Shown in pieces: positions 45,142 to 54,682 of a DNA stretch of 64,000 nucleotides (its first letter is position 1; every line of letters starts with the position of its first letter). A program made the position numbers and the translations under genes. Location: assembly GCA_024919175.1 (NCBI GenBank), contig CP103804.1, positions 1,984,001 through 2,048,000 of the forward strand. Direction: 5' to 3'. The notes below the pieces were generated by a model. That model made no database searches and was not told where the DNA came from. It saw nothing but the letters and a program-made list of their open reading frames with translations. This DNA comes from Clostridioides difficile (GTDB lineage: Bacteria > Bacillota > Clostridia > Peptostreptococcales > Peptostreptococcaceae).

Positions 45142-47061
45142 ATGAAGGAAAGGGTTAAAAAAATATTAGATTTTATTATTAAAAATAACAATGTAACATC
45201 GCAAGAGCTACAAGAAAAGTTCAACGTATCAAAAAGAACTGTTTATTACGATATCCTATCTATAAATGAAGAATTAGGAAAAAGAGGCAATATAAAAAAT
45301 ATAAAACACAAATTTATATTTGAAGGTAACTTAGGTAATGTAAGAAAAATAATTTCAGCTGAAGAAGATAAATTTTTAGATAGTGAATATAGAAAAACTT
45401 TTATATTGAACAAAATATTACATGATGAAAAAATATCAATAGAAAAACTGACAAATGAAATGTTACTTTCAAAAAACACAGTAGTACAAACAATAACTGA
45501 TATAAAAAAGTATCTTCAAACAACAGGACTAAAATTAGAATACAAGGGGAAGTACAAAGTAATAGGTGATGAATATGTTATTAGAGAACTTTTCTTGTTA
45601 CTTACCCAAGAAAATGTATTAGAAATTAATTCTATAAGTAAGGAAGTAACTAATTTTGATACAAAGGGATGCATAAACCTTACAGATTACTCTTTATTAA
45701 ATTTAACTAAGTTTACAGAGTTTCTAAATAAAAGAATAAGAGATGGGAAAACCTTGTATTCTTATAAATATCTAAATGAAGCTAAAAAAATTAGTTACTT
45801 TAATAATTGTAAAGAGCTTTTATGCGAAGAAGCTAATGAAAATGAACAAGCCTATGTGTGTGCTTATGTAAGTTCACTTCCTAGTTTAAATAGTGAAGTT
45901 AAGGAAGATGTTGTTGAAAAATATGTGGATAAACTTATAGACAAGTTTGAAGTAAATACAGCAATAAAATTAGAAAGTAAGCATGAGTTTAAGAAAAATA
46001 TTTTAAGGCATCTTCATTCTTCTTACAACAGAATAAGATTTAAGTTTCCTATTAGCAATCCTATGTTAGATGAAACTAAGTATAAACATAAGTCACTTTA
46101 TAAGATTATAAAGTCAATCATAGAAAATGAAGAAGAGTTTCCTGTGTTTGAAGGTATAAGGGAAGAAGAAATAGGATTTATAGCATCATATTTTGGAGGA
46201 TACTTAAGAGGTTCTAGAGATAATGGTCTAAGAAAAAATAAAGTCTTACTAGTTTGTCCTAATGGTCTTATGGTATCAAAGAGTTTGGAAATACAGCTAT
46301 ACAAATACATACCAACTATAGAGATAGTAGGTATAGTATCTATTAAGCAACTAAAAGAAGTAAATATGTACTATGATTACATAATTACAACCATAGACAT
46401 ACAAAATGTAAGTAATGTAATAGTTGTAAATCCTCTTTTAACAACATCAGACATTCAGTTACTTATGAACAAACTCATAAGTGTAAAAGAAAATGAGAAG
46501 TATTTCAATCTGGAACTAATAATACAGGCTATAAGAAAAAATGGAGTTATTAATAATGAAGAAGCACTGAAAGACGACTTATTAAACATAATACATAAGA
46601 TAGATGAAGGAGAGATGTATCAACCAATGTTAAAGGAATTAATTAATGAAGATAGAGTCAACACGATAAGAAGTGTAAAAGATTGGAAAGAAGCAATAAA
46701 AATAGCTTCAAAACCCTTGCTAGAAGATAACTCTATAGAAGAGTTATATGTAAAAAATATGATAAAGTCAGTTGAAAAGTATGGACCTTATATTGTTTTA
46801 GCTGATAGATTTGCTCTGCCACATGCAAGTTCTAAAGAAGGCGTAAATAAACTTGCCATGTCCTTACTTATAGTGAAAGATGAAGTTGATTTATTAGGAA
46901 AGCCAGTAAACATCTTTATGGTACTGGCTGCTATAGATAACACTACTCATATTAAAGCATTAGCATCATTGTCAGAGATGATGTATGAAGAAGAAAATAT
47001 AAAATTAATAGTCAATGGAGACAAAAGTTCAATACTAGAACTTATAAATAAACAAAATTAG
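45142..47061 (+). CDS. BglG/MtlR-type PRD transcriptional regulator with EIIA domain
   Basis: This 639-aa regulator has N-terminal HTH domains (VTSQELQEKFNVSKRTVYYDI), PRD-like regions (about residues 180-400), an EIIB-like segment (VLLVCPNGLMVSKSLE, about 370-385) and a C-terminal EIIA-Fru-like domain with a candidate phospho-His in FALPHASS. It should activate the adjacent ascorbate-type PTS genes depending on its phosphorylation. The PTS genes follow after 12 bp. RBS AAGGAGG is upstream. Confidence 0.9.
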   Translation: MKERVKKILDFIIKNNNVTSQELQEKFNVSKRTVYYDILSINEELGKRGNIKNIKHKFIFEGNLGNVRKIISAEEDKFLDSEYRKTFILNKILHDEKISIEKLTNEMLLSKNTVVQTITDIKKYLQTTGLKLEYKGKYKVIGDEYVIRELFLLLTQENVLEINSISKEVTNFDTKGCINLTDYSLLNLTKFTEFLNKRIRDGKTLYSYKYLNEAKKISYFNNCKELLCEEANENEQAYVCAYVSSLPSLNSEVKEDVVEKYVDKLIDKFEVNTAIKLESKHEFKKNILRHLHSSYNRIRFKFPISNPMLDETKYKHKSLYKIIKSIIENEEEFPVFEGIREEEIGFIASYFGGYLRGSRDNGLRKNKVLLVCPNGLMVSKSLEIQLYKYIPTIEIVGIVSIKQLKEVNMYYDYIITTIDIQNVSNVIVVNPLLTTSDIQLLMNKLISVKENEKYFNLELIIQAIRKNGVINNEEALKDDLLNIIHKIDEGEMYQPMLKELINEDRVNTIRSVKDWKEAIKIASKPLLEDNSIEELYVKNMIKSVEKYGPYIVLADRFALPHASSKEGVNKLAMSLLIVKDEVDLLGKPVNIFMVLAAIDNTTHIKALASLSEMMYEEENIKLIVNGDKSSILELINKQN

Positions 47062-47073
47062 GAGGAATTTAAA

Positions 47074-47352
47074 ATGAAAATATTAGCAGTATGTGGATTT
47101 GGTGTAGGTTCATCAATGGTATTAAAAATGACTATACAAAAGGTTCTAAAGCAGTTAAGTATAGAAGGAGAAGTAGAAAATACAGATATAAACTCAGCTA
47201 GAGGAGCTGATTGTGACTGTATATTTACAAGCCAAGAATTATTAAATGAATTAAAGGGAACTTGTAATGTACCAGTATATCCAGTTAAGAAGTATATGGA
47301 CTTAGCGGAAGTTACAGAAGTTGTTCAAGCTTTCTTAAATGATAAGAAATAG
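47074..47352 (+). CDS. ulaB: PTS ascorbate-family EIIB component
   Basis: This 92-aa EIIB has the phospho-Cys loop AVCGFGVGSSMVLKM. It is the SgaB/UlaB type by sequence and by pairing with a UlaA-like permease. No separate EIIA gene is present; the C-terminal EIIA of the regulator or another EIIA may serve. RBS TTAGGAGGA. Confidence 0.88.
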   Translation: MKILAVCGFGVGSSMVLKMTIQKVLKQLSIEGEVENTDINSARGADCDCIFTSQELLNELKGTCNVPVYPVKKYMDLAEVTEVVQAFLNDKK

Positions 47353-47439
47353 TCTAAATTTTAGAAAGTAAATTTAAGTTAACCGACATAAAATAAAAAC
47401 TTACTGAAATTAAAAATCGTAAGAAAGAGAGGGGGAATT

Positions 47440-47475
47440 TAGTGATAGAAAACTTAAATAGTTAGTTTATCACTA
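47440..47475 (+). promoter_or_regulatory. Leader hairpin and mini-ORF before ulaA
   Basis: The good ribosome site GAGAGGGGG is followed by an 8-codon mini-ORF (GTG at 47442 to TAG at 47465) inside a hairpin with arms TAGTGATA/TATCACTA. The ulaA ATG at 47485 has no ribosome site of its own. This could be translational coupling or a structure-controlled start. Confidence 0.45.
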
Positions 47476-47484
47476 GAAAATATA

Positions 47485-48744
47485 ATGCTTGATTTTATTT
47501 CAAATAATATTTTACGTAATCCATCTATGTTAATTGGATTAATAGCAGCGTTTGGCCTTATATTACAGAAAAAGAAAGCATCAGACGTTATAAAAGGGGC
47601 ATTACTTGCAGCTTTCGGCATCATAATTATGGAAACTGGGACAGGTATGCTAGTTAGTTCAATAGCACCAATTAATGGAGCTTTCCAAAGTATAAGTGGT
47701 GGTGCAGTAACAAAAGGTTTAAGTGATGTTACTTTTACTGCAAGTTATGGGGGTATTATAGGTTTAGCAATGTTTGTAGGTCTAGCTCTTCACCTAATGA
47801 TAGCAAGATTTACACCTATTAAGACAATCTTTTTAACAGGCCACATGCTTTACTGGTTCCCATTTATATTTGTAGCATCAGGAGTTGAAGCAGGATTAAC
47901 TGGAGGAGTATTGATAGTTTTTGCAGCAGTATTATCAGCACTTTACTGGTCAATAATGCCATGGTTATTAAGAAAATATGTATTTGATGTTATTGGAGAT
48001 GAATCATTTACACTAGGACACCCATCTGGTTGTTTAGCACTTATATCAGGATTTGTTGCTAAGTTAGTAGGAAATAAAGAAAAATCTACAGAAGATATAA
48101 ACATACCTCAAAGTTTGTCATTTTTTAGAGAAATATCTATAAGTGGTGGAATGGCAGTATTTCTAATGTTTATAGTTGTTGGAATAGTGATACCAGATGC
48201 ATTTAAAGACGCTAATGAGTTTATTGGAACATATGCAATAAAGCAAGGTCTTTCTTTTGGAGCAGGTCTTATAATAATGCTTCACGGAGTAAGAATGTTA
48301 ATAAATCAAATAATGCCAGCATTCCAAGGTATATCAGAAAAAGTTGTACCAAATGCACTACCAGCTTTTGACTGCCCAATACTATTCAACTATAAGCCAA
48401 ATGCTGTATTAATAGGATTCTTAGTTGCCATGTTAACATCTACAGCTATGATTTTAATATGTAACTATTTTAATGTATTTAACATGTTACTTATACCACT
48501 TGTTATAACTTCATTCTTTGAGTGTGGAGCAGCAGCTGTAATAGGGGAATCACAAGGTGGTATACGTGGTGCTATAATAGGTACAGCTGTAGCTGCAATA
48601 TTTATGGTAGCTTTAGTAGGAATATCTGCTGTAATTTACTCAGGAACTATTCAAAACTGGATACTAATATTTGGTGGAAACGACCTTTCACTATTTGGTA
48701 TAATCAGTAAGCTTATAGGTTCATTATTTGGAGGAGTATTGTAA
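47485..48744 (+). CDS. ulaA: PTS ascorbate-family EIIC permease
   Basis: This 419-aa membrane permease of the SgaT/UlaA family has about ten TM helices and characteristic LTGHMLYWFPF, GDESFTLGHPSG and ALPAFDCPILFNYKPNAV segments. It probably imports ascorbate or a related acidic sugar, though family members differ. The next gene starts 2 nt after its stop, with the RBS inside this gene. Confidence 0.88.
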   Translation: MLDFISNNILRNPSMLIGLIAAFGLILQKKKASDVIKGALLAAFGIIIMETGTGMLVSSIAPINGAFQSISGGAVTKGLSDVTFTASYGGIIGLAMFVGLALHLMIARFTPIKTIFLTGHMLYWFPFIFVASGVEAGLTGGVLIVFAAVLSALYWSIMPWLLRKYVFDVIGDESFTLGHPSGCLALISGFVAKLVGNKEKSTEDINIPQSLSFFREISISGGMAVFLMFIVVGIVIPDAFKDANEFIGTYAIKQGLSFGAGLIIMLHGVRMLINQIMPAFQGISEKVVPNALPAFDCPILFNYKPNAVLIGFLVAMLTSTAMILICNYFNVFNMLLIPLVITSFFECGAAAVIGESQGGIRGAIIGTAVAAIFMVALVGISAVIYSGTIQNWILIFGGNDLSLFGIISKLIGSLFGGVL

Positions 48745-48746
48745 AC

Positions 48747-49487
48747 ATGGAATTTAAATACATAAATGAGATAAAAAGATTAATTGATATAATAGAAACT
48801 GAAGAAAAACCCAATATGGAAAAAGCAGTGCAAATGCTTGTTGAGGCAATAAAAAACAAAAATGCTATATTTTCCTTTGGGGCTTCACATGCAGGAATAC
48901 TGACAGAAGAATTATTTTACAGGGCGGGTGGCTGTGTTCTGATAAATCCAGTATTTGCAAAGTCTCTAATGTTAGACACAGCTCCTATAACTCACACTAG
49001 TAAGATGGAAAGATTAGAAGGATATGGTGTGGCTCTAGCAGATAAGACTCCAATTAAAGAAGGTGATGTAGTTATAATTCACTCAGTATCTGGTAGAAAT
49101 CCAGTAAGCATAGAATTTGCTATGGAAGCTAAGGAAAAGATGGCAACAGTAATATGTATAACTAATTTAAGCTACTCAAAAAGTGTATCTTCAAGACATT
49201 CTTCAGGAAAAAATCTTTACGAGGTATGCGATTTAGTAATAGATAATCATGGTCAAAAAGGAGATGCCTGTATAGAAATAGATGGTCTAAACCAAAGAGT
49301 TAGCCCAACTTCCACTGTAATTGCAACTACTGTGATGAATTCTATTATAGCTCAGGTTACTCAAGAGTTAGTTAATAGAGGATTAAAGAATCCACCAATT
49401 TTTTATAGTGCAAATATAGATGGTGGAGATGAGTTAAATAAGAAGATTTTTGATGAGTATAAAGATGTAATTTATTATGAATATTAA
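48747..49487 (+). CDS. SIS-domain phosphosugar-binding protein
   Basis: This 246-aa SIS-fold protein has AIFSFGASHAGILTEELFYRAGG, VIIHSVSGRNPVSIE and CITNLSYS. It binds a phosphosugar and is probably an isomerase or sugar-phosphate sensor. Being coupled to ulaA, it is the only visible candidate enzyme for processing the imported sugar phosphate. The absence of UlaG/UlaD/UlaE-type enzymes argues against classical ascorbate breakdown in this locus. Confidence 0.8.
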   Translation: MEFKYINEIKRLIDIIETEEKPNMEKAVQMLVEAIKNKNAIFSFGASHAGILTEELFYRAGGCVLINPVFAKSLMLDTAPITHTSKMERLEGYGVALADKTPIKEGDVVIIHSVSGRNPVSIEFAMEAKEKMATVICITNLSYSKSVSSRHSSGKNLYEVCDLVIDNHGQKGDACIEIDGLNQRVSPTSTVIATTVMNSIIAQVTQELVNRGLKNPPIFYSANIDGGDELNKKIFDEYKDVIYYEY

Positions 49488-49550
49488 GGAAAAGAAAGTA
49501 TTTTAATACTCTCAAAAAGTCTTAATAATATAAAAAATAAGTAGCACCTA

Positions 49551-49584
49551 AAAAAGCTGTAGACAAAACCTACAGCTTTTATTA
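49551..49584 (+). terminator. Terminator after the SIS gene
   Basis: AAAAGCTGTAG/CTACAGCTTTT hairpin plus TATTATT. Confidence 0.8.
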
Positions 49585-49626
49585 TTAGGTAATAGTAGAA
49601 GAATGAAGATAATTAATAATCCTTCT

Positions 49627-49685
49627 AAAAAGAGGCAGTAGGTAAATTTGTTTTTGCACAAATCTACTTACAGCCTCTTTTTTAT
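49627..49685. terminator. Bidirectional terminator
   Basis: A long hairpin (AAAAAGAGGC outer arm, GTAAATTTGT inner arm) with T-runs on both strands separates the SIS gene from the DUF3284 gene. Confidence 0.75.
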
Positions 49686-49785
49686 TAATTAAAAGCCCTC
49701 CTCATTTATTTTATAATATAAAATATTAAACTATTTAATTTCTATAATAAATATATCAATGTTTTCAATTACAATGGTATGTAAT

Positions 49786-50214
49786 TTATGTTTGTGAATT
49801 AATCTTTTTATTTGTTAGTTCTAGCTCCAAGCTTTTTATAAAATTATTAAATTCATCTGGTTGTCTTTTTCCAAATAAGATTCTTACAATAACTGAATTA
49901 ATTTTTCCAAATATATTTCTATCGCTTTCACTTTCAGTGAAAATAAGTTTTGTATTTTCTAAATCAATGTGTATAAGTTCATATCGAGTAACAAAACTTT
50001 CTCTGTTATTGCTTGTTTTTATCTCATATATTCTATTCTTTTCAAAATTAGTTATTTCAACCTTAAATCTTTTATTATTTTTTTGTTGAACAAATGTACC
50101 TATAGCTCTTTTCTCATTAAAATTAGGGAAATTTAGCCTTGCAGATTTTATAAATATATTAAATATATCCTTTGCAGAGTATTTCAATAAAGCTTCAGAT
50201 TTAAATGTTTTCAT
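49786..50214 (-). CDS. DUF3284-like protein
   Basis: This 142-aa protein (MKTFKSEALLKYSAKDIFNIFIKSAR, TRYELIHIDLENTKLIFTES) fits the DUF3284 family, a START-like fold commonly encoded near PTS genes in Firmicutes. Function is unknown. It lies between two PTS clusters on the opposite strand. RBS AGAGGAAA is upstream. It could sense or bind a small hydrophobic ligand (fold-based inference). Confidence 0.65.
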   Translation of the reverse strand: MKTFKSEALLKYSAKDIFNIFIKSARLNFPNFNEKRAIGTFVQQKNNKRFKVEITNFEKNRIYEIKTSNNRESFVTRYELIHIDLENTKLIFTESESDRNIFGKINSVIVRILFGKRQPDEFNNFIKSLELELTNKKINSQT

Positions 50215-50534
50215 AATATTTTCCTCTCTGTGTGTAATTTTAATACTTGTAAATTATTTTTATAAATAAAATAGTATAATATGTCATATAAAGTCATATC
50301 TAAGTTAGATATGTAATTAGATTACTGTGTATATGAGTGTTCAATAAGATACTATTATATCGAATTAAAATTTAAAAACAGAAAGTGTTAAAAGCATAAA
50401 GTATCATAAATTTTATTGTTGAGTAGATACATAATATTATATCTAATTAAATAAACTTTTCAATCATAATTTTATAACTAATTTATACGATAATCTATAT
50501 TATGAATTATAATATCAGCAATCAAAACAGTTAA

Positions 50535-50559
50535 TACATTTAGTAAATTACTAAATGTA
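50535..50559. promoter_or_regulatory. Palindromic upstream activator site for LevR2
   Basis: TACATTTAGTAA-A-TTACTAAATGTA has perfect 12-bp arms and is centred about 104 bp upstream of the -24 element. Further half-sites (GTAAATG at about 50576, CATTTAC at about 50610) lie between it and the promoter. Confidence 0.65.
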
Positions 50560-50650
50560 CAAAAAGTAAATGTTTATCAAAATGTATGAATGCTTATGAA
50601 AACGTAGTCATTTACAAGTGTTGCAAAGAAAAAAAGTATTAAAATAAGTA

Positions 50651-50666
50651 TGGCACGATAGTTGCT
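50651..50666 (+). promoter_or_regulatory. Sigma-54 -24/-12 promoter of LevR2 and gat cluster 2
   Basis: TGGCAC-N5-TTGCT is a perfect match to the sigma-54 consensus, 32 bp before the LevR2 ATG. Confidence 0.88.
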
Positions 50667-50697
50667 TATATATTTATCAAGAAAGGAGTTATCAAGC

Positions 50698-53595
50698 ATG
50701 GAGTTGAGAGATAAACTTGTAAACATCATAAATACAGAAAATAAAAAAGACCCACTAACAGATGTTCAAATAGCAAAATTTTTAAATACAACTAGAGAAA
50801 ATATAACTAATCTAAGGAAAGAACTCAATATAAGTAATTCGAGACAAAGAAGGTATCCTTATTTAAAGTCAGCGATTTCAGCAATATTGCAAAACAGCAA
50901 GGATATTTCTATTTCAGAAATTACCAGAGAGTTGATGACAGAAGGATTCAATATATCAAGAAGAGTTGTAGAGGAAATATTACCTAAGGAAAGTTTAGAA
51001 ATGGAAATAGTAGAGGTAATTGAAGAAAAATCAAGCGACCCATTTGAAACTTTGATTGGAAATAAGGGAAGTCTTAGAAATGCTGTAGAACAAGCAAAGT
51101 CTGCTATATTGTATCCTCCAAAAGGTCTTCCTACTTTAATTGTAGGAGAAAGTGGAGTTGGTAAGAGTTTATTTTCTAAACATATGTATGAGTTTGCAAA
51201 GAAAAAGAAGGTAATAAAAGAAAATTCTAATTTTGTTGTATTTAACTGTGCTGATTACAGTGATAATCCACAATTATTGTTATCTTTATTATTTGGATAT
51301 AAAAAAGGTGCATTTACAGGGGCTGAATATGATACACCAGGTCTTGTAGAAGAAGCCGATGGAGGAGTTTTATTTTTAGATGAAATTCATAGATTGCCTC
51401 CAAAAGGTCAAGAAATACTATTTTCTATTTTAGATAGAGGAAAATTTAGAAGATTAGGTGAAACTAATGCTGAAAGAAAAGTAAGCATGATACTGATTGG
51501 AGCAACTACTGAAAACGTAGAGACTAATCTATTATTAACATTTAGAAGAAGAATACCAATGCTAATAACATTACCATCATTACATGATAGACTGTTAAAA
51601 GAAAAAATAGACCTTATATACAATATCTTTCAACAAGAGTGTAACAGAATAAATGCAAAAATATTTGTAGATAAAAATGTAATTGAAATACTTGCATTAA
51701 AAAAGTTTAGTGGAAATATAGGACAGTTACAAAATATGATTCAAGTCCTTTGTGCAAGAGCTTTTATGAAGTTTATAAATTCTAAAGATGAAGATTGTGA
51801 ATCAATAGTAGTGGTAGATATAAATGAAGTTTTAAAACTTAAGGATTCTTTCAAGGATGCTGCTTTTCAAGAGGTTGAATATACAGAAATAAGAAAGTAT
51901 TTAAAAAATGCTATATTTATACCATTTAATTTAGAGGAAGTCTCAATAAAAGAAAATATTGTGAGTGATGAGTACATATTACCAGAGGATATATATAAAA
52001 CAATTGAAAAGAAATATTATGATTTAAAGTCTCTGGACATTGAAGATATTGACATAGAAAATATTTTATGGACTTTTGTTTTAAATAGATTTGCTGACAT
52101 AAAGTTTAATCTAGAAAACGATGAAGAAATATTTTCAATGAGTGATTTAAATAGCTTTGTAAGTGATAGTCTGGTAAAACTGGTAAAAGAGCTAATGAAT
52201 AATATAATTGAAAAAAATACTAATTTAGAAGTAAATAAAAATGCATTTAAATATCTAGCAATACACTTAGAAGAAGCATTAAAAAGAATTAAATTAAATC
52301 AAAAGATAATAAATGTAAACTTAGAAAAAATAAAAATAGATTTTTCAAAAGAATATGAAATAGCAAGAAACTTTGCAATAAAAATTGAAAATACAAATGA
52401 AATTAAGATTCCAGAAGATGAGATTGGATTTATAACACTTTACATAAAATCAGCCTTAAAGAATGAAGTAAAGAAAGATAAAGTCGGATTAATAATAATC
52501 TCTCATGGTCGTATAGCTACAGAAACTGTAAATGTTGTTAAAGAGCTTTTAGGAGTAAAATTCCCTGTAGCCATAGATATGCCTTTAGATGAAAAACCGA
52601 TGAATATATATAATAAGGCAGTGGAATTATCAAAAATAATAGACCAAGGAAAAGGAATATTATTTCTAGTTGATATTGGGTCACTTACAAATATAGGACA
52701 AATAGTAAATAAGAGAACTAACATAAATACTAAAACTATTGATAGAGTAGATCTTTTAATGGCATTAGAAGCAACTAGAAAAGTTTCTATGGGAGATGAA
52801 GAACTCGATGAAATGTTTTTTTCTCTTGTAAAAGATAGAATGGGGTATAACTATGAACTGGAAAAACATATAGACAAATCCAATGCAATTGTAACTTTAT
52901 GTCTTACTGGAGAGGGAACAGCCAAGTACATAAGCAAGACATTAGAAGAAAAGTACAACAATACTAAATGCTATCAAATGAGTGCTTTGGATGAGAATCT
53001 TTCCTATAAAATTGAAAAATTAAAAGAAAAAAACAATATATTAGCAATTGTTGGAACAATAAATCCCAAAATACCAGGTATAAATTTTATTCCATACAAT
53101 AAAGAGGTTTTTAAAAACCTAGATATATATCTTTCAAAAAAACAAGATGATAGTCAAATCAAAGGATATGGAAGAATGCTTGATGATGATTTAGTAATAT
53201 TTGAGCCAGATATATATTTTAAAAAGGATTTACTAGAATATGTGTGTTCAATTCTTATCAATAAGGGATATGTGGAAAAAGATTATTTGGATTCAGTTTT
53301 GCATAGAGAAGAAATGCTTCCAACATATTCTAAAGGGGCTACAGGTGTACCTCATGGAGATTCTTCTACAGTAAATAGTACAAGATTTGTTTTTATTAAA
53401 TTAAAAAACCCTATTGACTGGGGTGTAGGCAATGTAAACTTTGTATTTATGCCTGTTTTTAAGACTAATGATAAAGATATTGTTAAGAATGTTCTTGAAA
53501 TTTTAAAAGATGAAAAGTTTATGAGTAGTGCTAAACAGTGTTTTGATAAAGACAGTTTTAAGAAGATTATATTTGATAAATTTAAAAATATATAG
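50698..53595 (+). CDS. LevR-family sigma-54-dependent PTS regulator (LevR2)
   Basis: This 965-aa activator is a paralogue of LevR1: N-terminal HTH, AAA+ domain with GESGVGKS, GAFTGA and DEIHRLP, PRD (AIHLEEALKR), EIIA-Man-like (ISHGRIA), EIIB-like and a C-terminal EIIA-like domain (VPHGDSS). In the PRD the second His of LevR1 (HIEH) is Glu here (HLEE), so phospho-control of that site may differ. The start at 50698 follows AAAGGAG. It sits behind its own sigma-54 promoter, so it probably drives its own expression and that of the PTS genes after it. Confidence 0.9.
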   Translation: MELRDKLVNIINTENKKDPLTDVQIAKFLNTTRENITNLRKELNISNSRQRRYPYLKSAISAILQNSKDISISEITRELMTEGFNISRRVVEEILPKESLEMEIVEVIEEKSSDPFETLIGNKGSLRNAVEQAKSAILYPPKGLPTLIVGESGVGKSLFSKHMYEFAKKKKVIKENSNFVVFNCADYSDNPQLLLSLLFGYKKGAFTGAEYDTPGLVEEADGGVLFLDEIHRLPPKGQEILFSILDRGKFRRLGETNAERKVSMILIGATTENVETNLLLTFRRRIPMLITLPSLHDRLLKEKIDLIYNIFQQECNRINAKIFVDKNVIEILALKKFSGNIGQLQNMIQVLCARAFMKFINSKDEDCESIVVVDINEVLKLKDSFKDAAFQEVEYTEIRKYLKNAIFIPFNLEEVSIKENIVSDEYILPEDIYKTIEKKYYDLKSLDIEDIDIENILWTFVLNRFADIKFNLENDEEIFSMSDLNSFVSDSLVKLVKELMNNIIEKNTNLEVNKNAFKYLAIHLEEALKRIKLNQKIINVNLEKIKIDFSKEYEIARNFAIKIENTNEIKIPEDEIGFITLYIKSALKNEVKKDKVGLIIISHGRIATETVNVVKELLGVKFPVAIDMPLDEKPMNIYNKAVELSKIIDQGKGILFLVDIGSLTNIGQIVNKRTNINTKTIDRVDLLMALEATRKVSMGDEELDEMFFSLVKDRMGYNYELEKHIDKSNAIVTLCLTGEGTAKYISKTLEEKYNNTKCYQMSALDENLSYKIEKLKEKNNILAIVGTINPKIPGINFIPYNKEVFKNLDIYLSKKQDDSQIKGYGRMLDDDLVIFEPDIYFKKDLLEYVCSILINKGYVEKDYLDSVLHREEMLPTYSKGATGVPHGDSSTVNSTRFVFIKLKNPIDWGVGNVNFVFMPVFKTNDKDIVKNVLEILKDEKFMSSAKQCFDKDSFKKIIFDKFKNI

Positions 53596-53626
53596 ATATA
53601 GTAATAATTTGAGAGGAGTTAGAGTA

Positions 53627-54073
53627 ATGAATGTAGATTTAATATCATTGGGGTTAGAAGCTAATGATTATGAAAGTATTATTAGAGAATTAGGAAATAA
53701 AATGTACCAAAAAGAGTATGTAAAAAATACATATGTAAATGCTGTCTTAGAGAGAGAAAAAACATTACCTACAGGTCTTAACATTGGAGAAATGTGTGTT
53801 GCAATTCCACATACAGATTCACAACATGTAAATGAATCCAATGTAGCTGTAGGAATATTGAAAAATGCAGTAAAATTTAATTCAATGATAGACCCAACAG
53901 ATAGATTAGATGTAGAGCTTGTATTTTTACTAGCGGTAAAGAATCCAGATTCTCAAGTAAAATTATTAAAAGATTTAATGTCAGTTTTTCAGAATATAAA
54001 GCTATTAAGAGATATAAAAAATGCATCAACAAAAGAAGAAGTAGCTGAATTATTGAATTTTATAGAAATATAA
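53627..54073 (+). CDS. gatA: PTS galactitol-family EIIA component (2)
   Basis: This 148-aa EIIA has the phospho-His motif VAIPHTD. The start at 53627 follows GAGAGGAG; an upstream in-frame TTG overlaps LevR2. It lies 31 bp after LevR2, which indicates co-transcription. It is distinct enough from the cluster 1 gatA to suggest a different partner EIIB. Confidence 0.88.
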   Translation: MNVDLISLGLEANDYESIIRELGNKMYQKEYVKNTYVNAVLEREKTLPTGLNIGEMCVAIPHTDSQHVNESNVAVGILKNAVKFNSMIDPTDRLDVELVFLLAVKNPDSQVKLLKDLMSVFQNIKLLRDIKNASTKEEVAELLNFIEI

Positions 54074-54193
54074 TGAAAAGATGTTTTAGAAGTAAAGAAT
54101 AAAAAATTAGAAATTCAAAAACAGTATTAACTTCTGAACAATTTAATTTATATAAAATAAAAACTAAAATTATAACATTAGGAGGAAATTATT

Positions 54194-54496
54194 ATGAAAC
54201 AATTTAATGTATTATCAGTATGTGGTTCAGGAACAGTTACATCATCAATGGTGGCAGGTAAATTAAAAGAAGTCTTAGGTGATAAAGGAATATCTATTAC
54301 AACAACAGAGGCTAGACCAACAGAAGCATTAAATTTGGCACAATCAGGAAGATTTGATTTTATAACATTTACAAGCCCACTTCAATCAGGTGATTATGGA
54401 ATACCAACTATAAATGCATTTGCTTGTCTTACTGGTATAGGAGAAGATGCATTCTTTGAAGAAGTTTTAAAGGTTATTGATAGTTTAAGTAAATAG
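54194..54496 (+). CDS. gatB: PTS galactitol-family EIIB component (2)
   Basis: This 100-aa EIIB has the Cys loop SVCGSGTVTSSMV and RBS TTAGGAGGA. Sequence is clearly GatB-like but only moderately similar to the cluster 1 copy. Confidence 0.88.
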   Translation: MKQFNVLSVCGSGTVTSSMVAGKLKEVLGDKGISITTTEARPTEALNLAQSGRFDFITFTSPLQSGDYGIPTINAFACLTGIGEDAFFEEVLKVIDSLSK

Positions 54497-54682
54497 TGTT
54501 TAAAGTATAAATTATAGTATTTAAATCAATAATTTAGATACTATAATAGACTACTATCCAAATAAATTTAATTAAAGTGGCATCATTTAAGAATTTATTA
54601 GAATAAAAAATGACAACGAAAAGATATTTATTTAGACATATTTAATTAATTTGATAAATGTTTAGAAATAGGAGGATAAAAG

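Noticed and set aside
48522..48710. Frame inside ulaA encoding a Cys/Trp-rich peptide
   Set aside because: It is an out-of-frame shadow of the permease gene.
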